From Robertmurraya dakarensis (GTDB taxonomy: Bacteria; Bacillota; Bacilli; Bacillales; Cytobacillaceae): a stretch of DNA of 64,000 nucleotides. Positions 56,387-64,000 of this stretch are shown here, in pieces; within the stretch, counting starts at the first letter, position 1; each line of letters starts with the position of its first letter. The notes below the pieces were generated by a model that saw only the letters and a program-made list of their open reading frames with translations, did not search any database and was not told the origin of the DNA. The position numbers and the translations under genes were made by a program. The stretch covers positions 1,101,056 to 1,165,055 of the forward strand of contig NZ_LT707408.1 of the NCBI RefSeq assembly GCF_900156875.1, read 5' to 3'.

Positions 56387-57346
56387 ATGAAGTGGAGTAC
56401 AAGAGTGACCGAGATGTTAAATATTAAATATCCAATTATTCAGGGTGGTCTTGCCCATCTGGCTTATTCAGAACTTGCTGCAGCAGTATCAAATGCAGGA
56501 GGGTTAGGGCAAATTACGGCAATGTCCCTGCCAAATCCGGAGTCCTTAAGAGAAGAAATACAGAAAGTCAGAAAGTTAACAGACAAGCCTTTTGGCGTGA
56601 ATTTTGCAATTGGACAGCATGGGAGAACATTTGCTGATTTTTTAGATGTCGCTATTGAAGAGAGTGTACCGGTGGTTACAATGACGGGTGGAAATCCTAA
56701 GCCTATTTTTGATCAATTAGAAGGTACCGATGTTAAAAAGCTAGTGCTTGTAGCAGCACGCAGACAAGCTGAGAAAGCTGAGGAATTAGGAGCAGATGCT
56801 GTAATGGTTGTTGGTCAAGAAGGTGGCGGGCATCTAGGAAGAGATGATATCGGAACATTTGTTTTAATCCCTCAAGTTGTTGATTCCGTTTCAATTCCTG
56901 TGATTGCTTCAGGTGGAATTGGTGACGGAAGAGGATTGATGGCTGCGCTTAGTTTAGGCGCTGAAGGCATTGAAATGGGTACAAGATTTATTGCCACAAA
57001 AGAATGTGTACACGCAAGCAAAGAATATAAGGAACGCCTAATTCAAGGTAATGAGAATGAAACAGTTGTTATCAAGAGAAGTATTGGTGCTCCTGCTAGA
57101 GCAATTATCAATTCTTGGACTGATAAAATCTTAGAAATCGAAAGTAAAGGCGGGGGTTATGAGGAATTAAAGGATTATATTAGCGGGACGGCTAATCAAC
57201 GTTATATATACGACGGTAATGTAGATGAAGGCTTTGCATGGGCTGGCCAAGTGATGGGACTGATTAAAGATTGTCCTACCGTTCAAGAATTATTTGATAC
57301 AATGATTAGAGATGCTGAAAATATTAGGGGGAAATGGGCAGAATAA
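56387..57346 (+). CDS. Nitronate monooxygenase / FabK-like FMN enzyme
   Basis: 319 residues, TIM-barrel FMN protein: PIIQGGLAHLAYSELAAAVSNAGGLGQI at the start, VGQEGGGHLGR in the middle and IASGGIGDGRG phosphate-binding loop. These are shared by nitronate monooxygenases and enoyl-ACP reductase II (FabK); which activity applies cannot be settled here. Starts after GGAGGAA. No fatty-acid genes are nearby, which favours the former. Confidence 0.82.
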   Translation: MKWSTRVTEMLNIKYPIIQGGLAHLAYSELAAAVSNAGGLGQITAMSLPNPESLREEIQKVRKLTDKPFGVNFAIGQHGRTFADFLDVAIEESVPVVTMTGGNPKPIFDQLEGTDVKKLVLVAARRQAEKAEELGADAVMVVGQEGGGHLGRDDIGTFVLIPQVVDSVSIPVIASGGIGDGRGLMAALSLGAEGIEMGTRFIATKECVHASKEYKERLIQGNENETVVIKRSIGAPARAIINSWTDKILEIESKGGGYEELKDYISGTANQRYIYDGNVDEGFAWAGQVMGLIKDCPTVQELFDTMIRDAENIRGKWAE

Positions 57347-57428
57347 CTGCAAAGATTGCTGTTATTCAAATAATCCATTAGACTAATATGACAGCCCTTG
57401 CTTATCTCTTAAATAGTAGGTGAAATGA

Positions 57429-57701
57429 ATGGAGTATCAATATCCGATCGATTACCATTGGTCTACAGATGAAATTGTAGATGTCATTAAGTTTTATGAA
57501 GTGATTGAGGCAGCCTATGAAAAAGGTGTTGACCGCGACATATTAATGGGTACATATCGACGATTCAAAGAGATTGTTCCAAGTAAGTCAGAGGAGAAAA
57601 AAGTATGTGGGGAGTTTGAGGAGATAAGTGGATATTCCTCCTACAGAACCATAAAAAAGGCTAAAGAAAGTAAGCCGGGAGACAAAATAAAAATGCCATA
57701 A
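57429..57701 (+). CDS. yktA: YktA, UPF0223-family protein
   Basis: 90 residues, helical, with [23 protein letters not shown] and [15 protein letters not shown] of UPF0223. Function unknown. yktA-yktB order as in B. subtilis. Confidence 0.92.
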   Translation: MEYQYPIDYHWSTDEIVDVIKFYEVIEAAYEKGVDRDILMGTYRRFKEIVPSKSEEKKVCGEFEEISGYSSYRTIKKAKESKPGDKIKMP

Positions 57702-57709
57702 AGTAAGAA

Positions 57710-57742
57710 AAGAACTCGATTTAAAAAGTCGAGTTCTTCTTT
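57710..57742. terminator. Terminator of yktA
   Basis: Stem AAGAACTCGA / TCGAGTTCTT, 9-base loop, followed by CTTTTAC; between convergent genes. Confidence 0.8.
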
Positions 57743-57792
57743 TACTACAGATATAAGAAAATCTATCTCTGATATAATTTGGGCACTTTTCT

Positions 57793-58428
57793 TTATGAAC
57801 TTGAAGTTTGCGCAAGTCTATAAAGGGGTAGTAAGTCTTTAAATACCTTATTAACTTTTTCAATAAATTCTTGAGCGGACATATCCACTGCTTTATCTTT
57901 TGGGATATGATAGCCGCACAGTATTTCCGCTTTTTTGACAGATTGCAGCCGTTCGAATAAGGATGCTAATTCATCTTCCGAAAGGTCTTGATGCTGAATT
58001 GCAGCAGGTTTTGTATGATCACCTGACCAAACGAAATCTTCATTAGTTTCCTTATAAATTTCCTCTAAGTGCTTTTTTAACACAGTGCCGAATTCAGCCT
58101 TATTTCCAGCCTCATAAATTACAGCGAACCAAATAAATATATGTGTTCCCCATAATCCAATCTGAAAATGCGGCAGCATCTTATAACCACGTGAATTGTT
58201 TGCAAAAGCTACCCAAGTGTCATTAGGTGGATTGACTGTTCTCCTTGCATGCTTTGCTACATGTGCAAACATTTCATCGCCTGTTAAAGCGGAAAGTGTT
58301 GGTGCAAAGTGATGCCCTAAATCTTCAAGCTTGGGTCTAATATGCTGCTTCAGGGCATCCATTCGTTCTTCAAATCCATCTATTTTAAAAACATCAAAGT
58401 CTTTATTAGTAAAACCGGAAAAAGACAT
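57793..58428 (-). CDS. yktB: YktB, DUF1054-family protein
   Basis: 211 residues. SGFTNKDFDVFKIDGFEERM start and RRTVNPPNDTWVAFANNSRGYK block are those of DUF1054 (UPF0637). Function unknown. The ATG at 58428 after GAGGAG gives the family's usual 212-residue length; longer starts are not supported. Confidence 0.92.
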   Translation of the reverse strand: MSFSGFTNKDFDVFKIDGFEERMDALKQHIRPKLEDLGHHFAPTLSALTGDEMFAHVAKHARRTVNPPNDTWVAFANNSRGYKMLPHFQIGLWGTHIFIWFAVIYEAGNKAEFGTVLKKHLEEIYKETNEDFVWSGDHTKPAAIQHQDLSEDELASLFERLQSVKKAEILCGYHIPKDKAVDMSAQEFIEKVNKVFKDLLPLYRLAQTSSS

Positions 58429-58594
58429 ATCACTACTCCTCACCTTTTTGTCAGTTATTGTAGCATATTCGGAGATAAACAGAAACTTTGAAGGTGGGTC
58501 ATCGCACAAATTTGTTGCATCTAAATTAGTACACTCATAATATAATAATAAAAATAATCTGAATGTTCTATAAAGTAGAAAGGGGGTTCATCCT

Positions 58595-58789
58595 ATGAAA
58601 CAATTGGTAAATTCATTAAAGAAGAGGGACCTTGAAAAAGAGAGAAAGGCAGTCTTGAGATTAGAACTTGATTATGAGTTAGCAACTCTTTTTGAAGCAA
58701 TGACGGATAATAATGAAAAACAGAAGAGTAAAAGCAAAGAAAAGCTGGAAAAAATTAGAGAAGAATTGATTGTTTTGAAAGCTCTATAA
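58595..58789 (+). CDS. ykzI: YkzI-like small protein
   Basis: 64 residues, entirely charged and helical, probably coiled coil (KKRDLEKERKAVLRLELDYE). Start after AAAGGGGG. Named by size and its place between yktB and yktC. Confidence 0.7.
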   Translation: MKQLVNSLKKRDLEKERKAVLRLELDYELATLFEAMTDNNEKQKSKSKEKLEKIREELIVLKAL

Positions 58790-58856
58790 AGAAGACAAGG
58801 AGAACAGATTAAAGCAATGACGAAAATACAAAATGGGTATCGAAAATTGCTTAAAA

Positions 58857-58891
58857 CGAACCCCTGTACATTTTAGAGGGGTTCGCTTTTT
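58857..58891 (+). terminator. Terminator of ykzI
   Basis: Stem CGAACCCCT / AGGGGTTCG, 11-base loop, then CTTTTT. Confidence 0.88.
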
Positions 58892-58987
58892 ATGTTTGCT
58901 GCCTTAAAAGTTGAACGTGCTTGTTTTTTCCATTACGCTAATAATAAATAAGCTGTGGTAAATATTTTGAAAGAGGATGCTGATAAA

Positions 58988-59785
58988 ATGGATACCCATG
59001 AAATATACCGTTATGCAAAGCAATGGATAGTTGAAGCTGGAGAACGAATTGAGAAGTCATTTAAGGAAACATTGGATGTTGAGACAAAATCTAATCGCAA
59101 CGATTTGGTCACGAACATGGACAAAGAAACAGAACAATTTTTTATAAAAAAAATCAACGAGACATTTCCAAATCATAAAATTCTAGGTGAAGAAGGTTTT
59201 GGTGATGAACTTGAAAGTTTAAAGGGAGTTGTTTGGATTATTGATCCAATTGACGGGACGATGAATTTTGTCCATCAACAGCGGAATTTTGCTATTTCCA
59301 TTGGGATATACGAGGATGGTATTGGTAAAATTGGGCTTATTTATGACGTTGTACATCGTGAATTGTACCATGCAATAAAAGGGGAAGGTGCCTTTCTAAA
59401 TGAAGCACCTTTAGATAAATTGCAGGAGGTCCCTGTACAAAATGCGATCATTGGTGTCAATGCGACCTGGGTGACAGCGAATCGGAGAATAGATCCTGCT
59501 ATACTGGGCGCCTTGGTGAAGGATGTGCGAGGAACCCGTTCATATGGTTCAGCAGCCATTGAAATTGCAAGTGTAGCGGCGGGAAGGCTGGATGCTTATA
59601 TTACGCTGAGATTATCTCCATGGGACTTTGCAGCGGGCTTAGTTCTAGTGGAAGAAGTTGGAGGAGTTGCAAGTACTTTAAGAGGAGAGAAGATTAACTT
59701 ACTTAAACAAAATTCTGTATTTTTCTCAAAACCTGGTTTGCATGAAGCGGTATTGAAAGATTATTTAAAGGATGGGAATTGGTAA
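58988..59785 (+). CDS. yktC: YktC, inositol monophosphatase family (SuhB-like)
   Basis: 265 residues. Metal site motifs GEEGFGDE, DPIDGTMNFVH and C-terminal SPWDFAAG of the Li-sensitive phosphatase family. B. subtilis YktC hydrolyses inositol-1-phosphate. ATG 58988 chosen because it gives the family length; in-frame GTG 58955 has no site. Confidence 0.9.
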   Translation: MDTHEIYRYAKQWIVEAGERIEKSFKETLDVETKSNRNDLVTNMDKETEQFFIKKINETFPNHKILGEEGFGDELESLKGVVWIIDPIDGTMNFVHQQRNFAISIGIYEDGIGKIGLIYDVVHRELYHAIKGEGAFLNEAPLDKLQEVPVQNAIIGVNATWVTANRRIDPAILGALVKDVRGTRSYGSAAIEIASVAAGRLDAYITLRLSPWDFAAGLVLVEEVGGVASTLRGEKINLLKQNSVFFSKPGLHEAVLKDYLKDGNW

Positions 59786-59817
59786 CATACATAGTGGTGA
59801 TATTGAAAATAAACAAA

Positions 59818-59846
59818 AAAGAACCGGGGTTTCCCGGTTCTTTTTT
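59818..59846. terminator. Bidirectional terminator of yktC and ylaF
   Basis: 11-bp stem AAAGAACCGGG / CCCGGTTCTTT with a 4-base loop, A-run left, T-run right. Confidence 0.92.
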
Positions 59847-60030
59847 ATAACTCACCATTTTCACGCATTTTTTTCTTCGTTTTGAAGCCAAATCCCATTA
59901 CTAACACAAGTGCTACCAAAGAGGCAATGACTCCGAGAGAACTTCTAAAACCAATTGCAATACCTGTCCAAATCATGCATGCAGCGGCGGCAATTGCAAA
60001 AAATAATAATGGCCATTTAATATTATTCAC
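59845..60030 (-). CDS. ylaF: YlaF-like DUF5325 membrane protein
   Basis: 61 residues, two membrane helices (about 5-25 and 29-49) and a basic tail KTKKKMRENGEL. Matches YlaF size and position before typA. Function unknown. Confidence 0.82.
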   Translation of the reverse strand: MNNIKWPLLFFAIAAAACMIWTGIAIGFRSSLGVIASLVALVLVMGFGFKTKKKMRENGEL

Positions 60031-60187
60031 TTATATCCCTCCTAAAGGAGCTGATTTTATTCAATATGCCGGTGAATATTTCTATTTTACTACAAAAAGC
60101 TTTTAGGTTTCTACTGTAATTGTGTTATAATGTTTCAGTTATGATAATGTAGTGACGGATTTGATAATAAAGGTAGGAGTGAACTAT

Positions 60188-62026
60188 TTGAAACTAAGAG
60201 AAGATATTCGAAATATAGCAATTATTGCGCACGTTGACCATGGGAAAACAACGCTTGTAGACCAACTGTTAAAGCAATCTGGTACATTCCGAACAAATGA
60301 ACATGTAGAAGAACGTGCGATGGATTCTAATGATATTGAAAGGGAGCGCGGTATTACGATTTTGGCAAAAAATACTGCGATTCAATATAAAGATACAAGA
60401 ATTAATATCCTTGATACACCAGGCCATGCTGATTTCGGCGGCGAGGTTGAACGCATCATGAAAATGGTTGACGGTGTGCTGCTAGTGGTAGACGCATATG
60501 AAGGTTGTATGCCTCAAACGCGTTTTGTATTAAAAAAGGCGCTAGAGCAAAATTTAACACCGATTGTCGTTGTGAATAAAATTGACCGTGATTTTGCAAG
60601 ACCGAAAGAAGTAATTGATGAAGTATTAGATTTATTTATTGAGTTAGATGCAAATGAAGAACAATTGGAATTTCCTGTAATATATGCTTCAGCAATAAAC
60701 GGTACTGCTAGTACAAATCCTGATCAGCAGGACGAAAATATGCAATCATTATATGAAGCAATTATTGATCATATTCCTTCACCAGTGGATAATCGCGATG
60801 AACCGCTTCAATTCCAAGTAGCCCTGCTTGATTATAATGATTACGTTGGCCGTATTGGGATTGGCCGTGTATTCCGTGGAACGATGCAGGTTGGACAACA
60901 AGTTGCATTAATGAAGCTGGACGGTTCAGTCAAACAATTTCGTGTAACTAAGATCTTTGGCTTCTTTGGCCTTAAAAGAGAAGAAGTTCAAGAAGCTCAT
61001 GCTGGAGACCTTATTGCCGTTTCAGGAATGGAAGATATAAATGTAGGGGAAACAGTTTGTCCGATTGAACATCAGGATGCATTGCCAGTGTTAAGAATCG
61101 ATGAACCGACCTTACAAATGACGTTCTTAGTAAATAATAGCCCATTTGCTGGTCGTGAAGGTAAATATATTACCTCTAGAAAGATTGAAGAACGTCTGCG
61201 TGCGCAGCTTCAAACGGATGTTAGTTTGCGCGTTGACAATACCGATTCACCTGATGCGTGGATCGTTTCTGGACGTGGTGAACTGCATTTATCAATTTTA
61301 ATTGAAAACATGCGCCGCGAAGGATATGAACTTCAAGTATCGAAGCCTGAAGTTATTGTTAAGGAAATTGACGGCGTTCGCTGCGAACCTGTTGAACGTG
61401 TTCAAATTGACGTACCTGAAGAGCATACTGGGGCAATTATGGAATCTATGGGTGCTCGTAAAGGTGAAATGCTTGATATGGTTAACAATGGTACCGGTCA
61501 AGTTCGTTTAATTTTCATGGTTCCTGCACGTGGATTAATTGGTTATATGACTGAATTCATGACGTTAACACGTGGTTTTGGAATCATTAACCATAGTTTT
61601 GACAGTTACCAGCCAATGGCACAGGGACAAGTTGGAGGAAGACGTCAAGGAGTTCTTGTATCAATGGAATCCGGAAAAGCTTCCACATATGGTATTATGG
61701 GAGTAGAAGATCGTGGAGTTATTTTCGTTGATGCTGGTACAGAGATCTACGAAGGTATGATCGTCGGAGAGCATAACCGTGATAATGATCTTACGGTTAA
61801 TATCACAAAAATGAAGCATGCGACGAATGTTCGTTCAGCAACGAAAGATCAGACATCTGTAATGAAAAAACCTAGAATTATGACATTAGAAGAGTCATTG
61901 GAATATTTAAATGATGATGAGTACTGTGAAGTGACACCGGAATCAATCCGCTTACGTAAAAAAATTCTTGATAAAGGTGAGAGAGAAAGAGTAGCTAAGA
62001 AGAAGAAGTATGCGGAAATGAACTAG
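60188..62026 (+). CDS. typA: TypA/BipA ribosome-binding GTPase
   Basis: 612 residues, the family's exact usual length. G1 [10 protein letters not shown]2 RGITI, G3 DTPGHADF, G4 NKID, followed by EF-G-like domains and the BipA C-terminal domain ([19 protein letters not shown]). It helps ribosome assembly and stress or cold adaptation. TTG start eight bases after TAGGAG; an upstream in-frame start at 60152 is rejected. Confidence 0.97.
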   Translation: MKLREDIRNIAIIAHVDHGKTTLVDQLLKQSGTFRTNEHVEERAMDSNDIERERGITILAKNTAIQYKDTRINILDTPGHADFGGEVERIMKMVDGVLLVVDAYEGCMPQTRFVLKKALEQNLTPIVVVNKIDRDFARPKEVIDEVLDLFIELDANEEQLEFPVIYASAINGTASTNPDQQDENMQSLYEAIIDHIPSPVDNRDEPLQFQVALLDYNDYVGRIGIGRVFRGTMQVGQQVALMKLDGSVKQFRVTKIFGFFGLKREEVQEAHAGDLIAVSGMEDINVGETVCPIEHQDALPVLRIDEPTLQMTFLVNNSPFAGREGKYITSRKIEERLRAQLQTDVSLRVDNTDSPDAWIVSGRGELHLSILIENMRREGYELQVSKPEVIVKEIDGVRCEPVERVQIDVPEEHTGAIMESMGARKGEMLDMVNNGTGQVRLIFMVPARGLIGYMTEFMTLTRGFGIINHSFDSYQPMAQGQVGGRRQGVLVSMESGKASTYGIMGVEDRGVIFVDAGTEIYEGMIVGEHNRDNDLTVNITKMKHATNVRSATKDQTSVMKKPRIMTLEESLEYLNDDEYCEVTPESIRLRKKILDKGERERVAKKKKYAEMN

Positions 62027-62049
62027 GGCTTTAAAGGGGAGTATTTCAA

Positions 62050-62364
62050 ATGGATATTACAGAACGACTGTCTTTTTTTGCTGCATTGTTTAAAGTACAA
62101 GAAAATCCCAAAATGGGAATGTGGTTTCTGTATATTACAATTATTATTCTTTGTATCATCGTGTTTAAATTGGGATTTGCAAGAAAACTTCCGTTAATAC
62201 AAAATGTGGTGATCTACGCATTCCTCGTTTTAGGATGCACGATTCTGACTTTCTTTGCTGTCTTTTTGCCAATAACAGAGGGACTTGTCGTTGCTGCGCT
62301 AATTTTGATTATTTATAAAGTTCGTCTTAACCAAGAAAAGAAAGAAAAAGGCAATGAAATGTAA
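62050..62364 (+). CDS. ylaH: YlaH-like membrane protein
   Basis: 104 residues, about three membrane helices, short charged tail [11 protein letters not shown]. Directly downstream of typA, as ylaH in B. subtilis; function unknown. Its stop overlaps the next start (TAATG). Confidence 0.85.
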   Translation: MDITERLSFFAALFKVQENPKMGMWFLYITIIILCIIVFKLGFARKLPLIQNVVIYAFLVLGCTILTFFAVFLPITEGLVVAALILIIYKVRLNQEKKEKGNEM

Positions 62365-62663
62365 TGGCTATGATAAAATCGTTACAAGATGCCCTTTATA
62401 ATTGGTTAACTATTAAAGTAGTCACGGACGTACGACCAGATGATGCTGCTGCTCTAGAAACGGAAGAAATGTTCTTCGGTATGCTGGAAAATGAACATGG
62501 TGTCTCTGATATTGAGGTAACAAAGGACGACGTTATGTACTATGTTCATTATCAACAAAAAGGCGAAAGAAAAATGTATCGATATCCTCGAGAGCTAATC
62601 GAAGTTATGCTAGATCAAATAAATGCGGAACCAGAAAAGTATAGAAATTTCCCAGAAGAATAA
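62364..62663 (+). CDS. Conserved-looking hypothetical protein downstream of ylaH
   Basis: 99 residues, acidic, alpha/beta, no signal or membrane segment (MYYVHYQQKGERKMYRYPRELIEV near the C-terminus). Coupled to ylaH by a TAATG overlap, so probably part of the typA operon. I do not recognise the family. An insertion sequence begins about 25 bases after its stop. Confidence 0.65.
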   Translation: MAMIKSLQDALYNWLTIKVVTDVRPDDAAALETEEMFFGMLENEHGVSDIEVTKDDVMYYVHYQQKGERKMYRYPRELIEVMLDQINAEPEKYRNFPEE

Positions 62664-62738
62664 AGAAAAAACCAGGCATTCATAAAGGAGGGCACTGAAA
62701 ATCCTTCGGATTTTTCGGAGGGATTATAGAAGTGGATC

Positions 62739-62777
62739 AAAAAACGACCCAGAATTTTATTTTCTGAGTCGTTTTTT
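62739..62777. terminator. Hairpin terminator at the end of the transposase gene
   Basis: Stem AAAAAACGAC...CAGAA / TTCTG...GTCGTTTTTT with one mismatch, T-runs on both strands. Confidence 0.8.
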
Positions 62778-62804
62778 GTGTGGATTGGGGTCTATATCCC
62801 CTTA

Positions 62805-64000
62805 TTATTGATTCATTAGCTTCAATATTCTTTTTAGATTTACTGTAAATATAGACATTGCACCTTGTAATTCCATGCCTAATAGACCCGAGGATTTTGC
62901 AACATTGTACCCGTGCCTGTGTTTTAATTCACTATTTTTAGCCTCTATTTTATATCGTTCTTTAGATTTTTCTTTAAAATACTCACTTTCCTGAAATTTT
63001 GCCTGTTCTGTATGCTCGTTTGATTTGATACTTACAGAATAAGTCTTACTTTTAGCCCCTTCTTTATAACATCCTTCTTTAAACGGACAATGTTTACATT
63101 TTTCTATATCAAAATAGTACGTAGTTACTTGGTTTCTACCTTCCCCTTTTTTTCCTTGTTTCGCTTTCCTTATAGCCATATGCCCTGCTTTACAGACATA
63201 CATTCCAGCATCTTTATTAAATTCAAATTCATCCTCTTTTGGACGAAATCCTTGTGTGACAGAAGGGTTTAGTTTAGCTACTAATTTTATTTCATTTTTA
63301 TTGGCATATTCTATATTTCCCTTTTCAGAATATGCTGCATCACCAATTACAGTTTCAACTTCCATTCCAGCTTCGATACTTTTTTCAATTAGCGCTTCTA
63401 ATTGCTTTCCGTCATTCTTTTCGCCAGTGGTTATTGTTGCCGCTGTGATAATTCTCTCTTCACTCATGGCAAGGTGTGTTTTGTATCCAAAAAATGCGGA
63501 ATCCGCACTTTTATGTCCAACTTTTGCGTCTTTATCTTCTGATATCTGTAATTGTTCAACATCATCGGCAACGGTTTCTTCCAGAAGATTTAACTGTTCT
63601 TTTACTTTTGGATATTGAACAAGAACTTCTTCCTTTTTAATCACATCAATGAGATCTTGGCAATATTTGATTTCATCCTCTAGTACATCCGTTGTCGTTT
63701 TGGATGGAAACTTACTCTTCATATTTTCATCTATTTGATATATCGTTTTTCTCAGTTTTTTGGAACGGTCCATAAGGACCTCTTTAGGAGTTTTTTGGTT
63801 ATACCGAGCTTTTGTATGGGTGGCATCAACAATAATAGAATTACTTTTGATGACTTCCTTTTCAATAGCTATTTCTACAGTCTTATTGATAAGCAGATCT
63901 AAAAGATTAATATCTTTTAACCGTAATTTTCTAAACTTTGTTAAAGAGCTAGGATCAATTACTTGCTCCTCTGGTGCCATGTTGAGAAAGTATTTAAAAG
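62805..64000 (-). CDS. IS1182-family DDE transposase (5' end outside window)
   Basis: The frame stays open to the right edge; 398 codons are visible. DDE-type features: IIVDATHTKARYN, AFFGYKTHLAMSEERIITAATITTGEKNDG, VIGDAAYSEKGN, a cysteine cluster CKHCPFKEGC and the final ERYKIEAKNSELKHRHGYNVAKSSGL with the catalytic Glu. It appears intact as far as seen. The internal ATG at 63980 is not the true start since coding similarity continues upstream. Confidence 0.88.
   Translation of the reverse strand, partial: FKYFLNMAPEEQVIDPSSLTKFRKLRLKDINLLDLLINKTVEIAIEKEVIKSNSIIVDATHTKARYNQKTPKEVLMDRSKKLRKTIYQIDENMKSKFPSKTTTDVLEDEIKYCQDLIDVIKKEEVLVQYPKVKEQLNLLEETVADDVEQLQISEDKDAKVGHKSADSAFFGYKTHLAMSEERIITAATITTGEKNDGKQLEALIEKSIEAGMEVETVIGDAAYSEKGNIEYANKNEIKLVAKLNPSVTQGFRPKEDEFEFNKDAGMYVCKAGHMAIRKAKQGKKGEGRNQVTTYYFDIEKCKHCPFKEGCYKEGAKSKTYSVSIKSNEHTEQAKFQESEYFKEKSKERYKIEAKNSELKHRHGYNVAKSSGLLGMELQGAMSIFTVNLKRILKLMNQ

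Larger units (their letters stand above)
62689..64000 (-). mobile_element. IS1182-like insertion sequence (continues beyond the window)
   Basis: Left limit is estimated from GGGCACTGAAAATCC at 62691, followed by AAAATCC-TTC-GGATTTT hairpin sequence typical of an IS end. Only one end is inside the window, so terminal repeats and target duplication cannot be checked. Confidence 0.6.

Overview
The window comes from a low-GC Gram-positive endospore former of the family Bacillaceae (Bacillus/Neobacillus-like). Three things show this: AT-rich sequence with strong Shine-Dalgarno sites and many TTG/GTG starts; Firmicute-specific genes (clpE with CtsR boxes, a Spo0E-like phosphatase, rpoY, darB, ccpC, sr1); and gene order that follows one stretch of the Bacillus subtilis chromosome almost gene by gene (clpE-ykvI ... 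ykvS ... ptsH-ptsI ... ykwC-patA-cheV-ykyB ... ykuE-ykuI ... ykuJ-darB-ccpC-dapH-dapL-ktrC-rnjA-rpoY-ykrA-defB-ykyA-pdhABCD-slp-sr1-speA-yktA-yktB-ykzI-yktC-ylaF-typA-ylaH). Many names below rest on sequence likeness plus this synteny. No database search was possible.

Bases 1-7424 hold the end of one long co-oriented operon: a System I cytochrome c maturation (ccm) set (ccmF, a ccmH-like gene, two small membrane/coiled-coil proteins, ccmA, ccmB, ccmC, a 43-codon ccmD-like gene, ccmG) running into nrfH-nrfA, the ammonia-forming cytochrome c nitrite reductase. This accessory respiration module is the most distinctive system here. Bacilli normally use System II (ResBC), and the CcmH-like protein lacks the usual CXXC pair.

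Bases 7500-29525 are mostly backbone: clpE under a double CtsR operator, ykvI, small proteins, the PTS enzymes HPr and EI, a reductase with an altered catalytic motif, ykwC, patA, a UspA protein, cheV behind an 11-bp inverted repeat, and ykyB. A ppx-ppk polyphosphate pair follows, with three PhoP-type repeats placed exactly before a -10 in front of ppk. Then come the Tat-type phosphoesterase ykuE and the degenerate EAL protein ykuI.

Bases 29526-35190 are an insertion relative to B. subtilis. They carry GDP-L-fucose synthesis (fcl, gmd, a bifunctional manC/manA-type enzyme) and a GT11-like fucosyltransferase, with gene-poor AT-rich flanks and a 21-bp perfect hairpin. The cluster probably fucosylates a surface polysaccharide.

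Bases 35191-62663 return to backbone: redox and MBL proteins, ykuJ, darB (c-di-AMP receptor), ccpC, the acetylated DAP pathway genes dapH/dapL, ktrC, rnjA/rpoY, ykrA, defB, ykyA, the four-gene pyruvate dehydrogenase operon, slp, a decayed insertion sequence containing a GC-rich hairpin element, DUF1885 and DUF3055 genes, the dual-function RNA SR1 with its peptide SR1P and two CcpN-type operators, speA, a nitronate monooxygenase-like gene, yktA/yktB/ykzI/yktC, ylaF, typA and ylaH. The window ends inside an IS1182-like element (about 62689 onward) whose transposase runs off the right edge.
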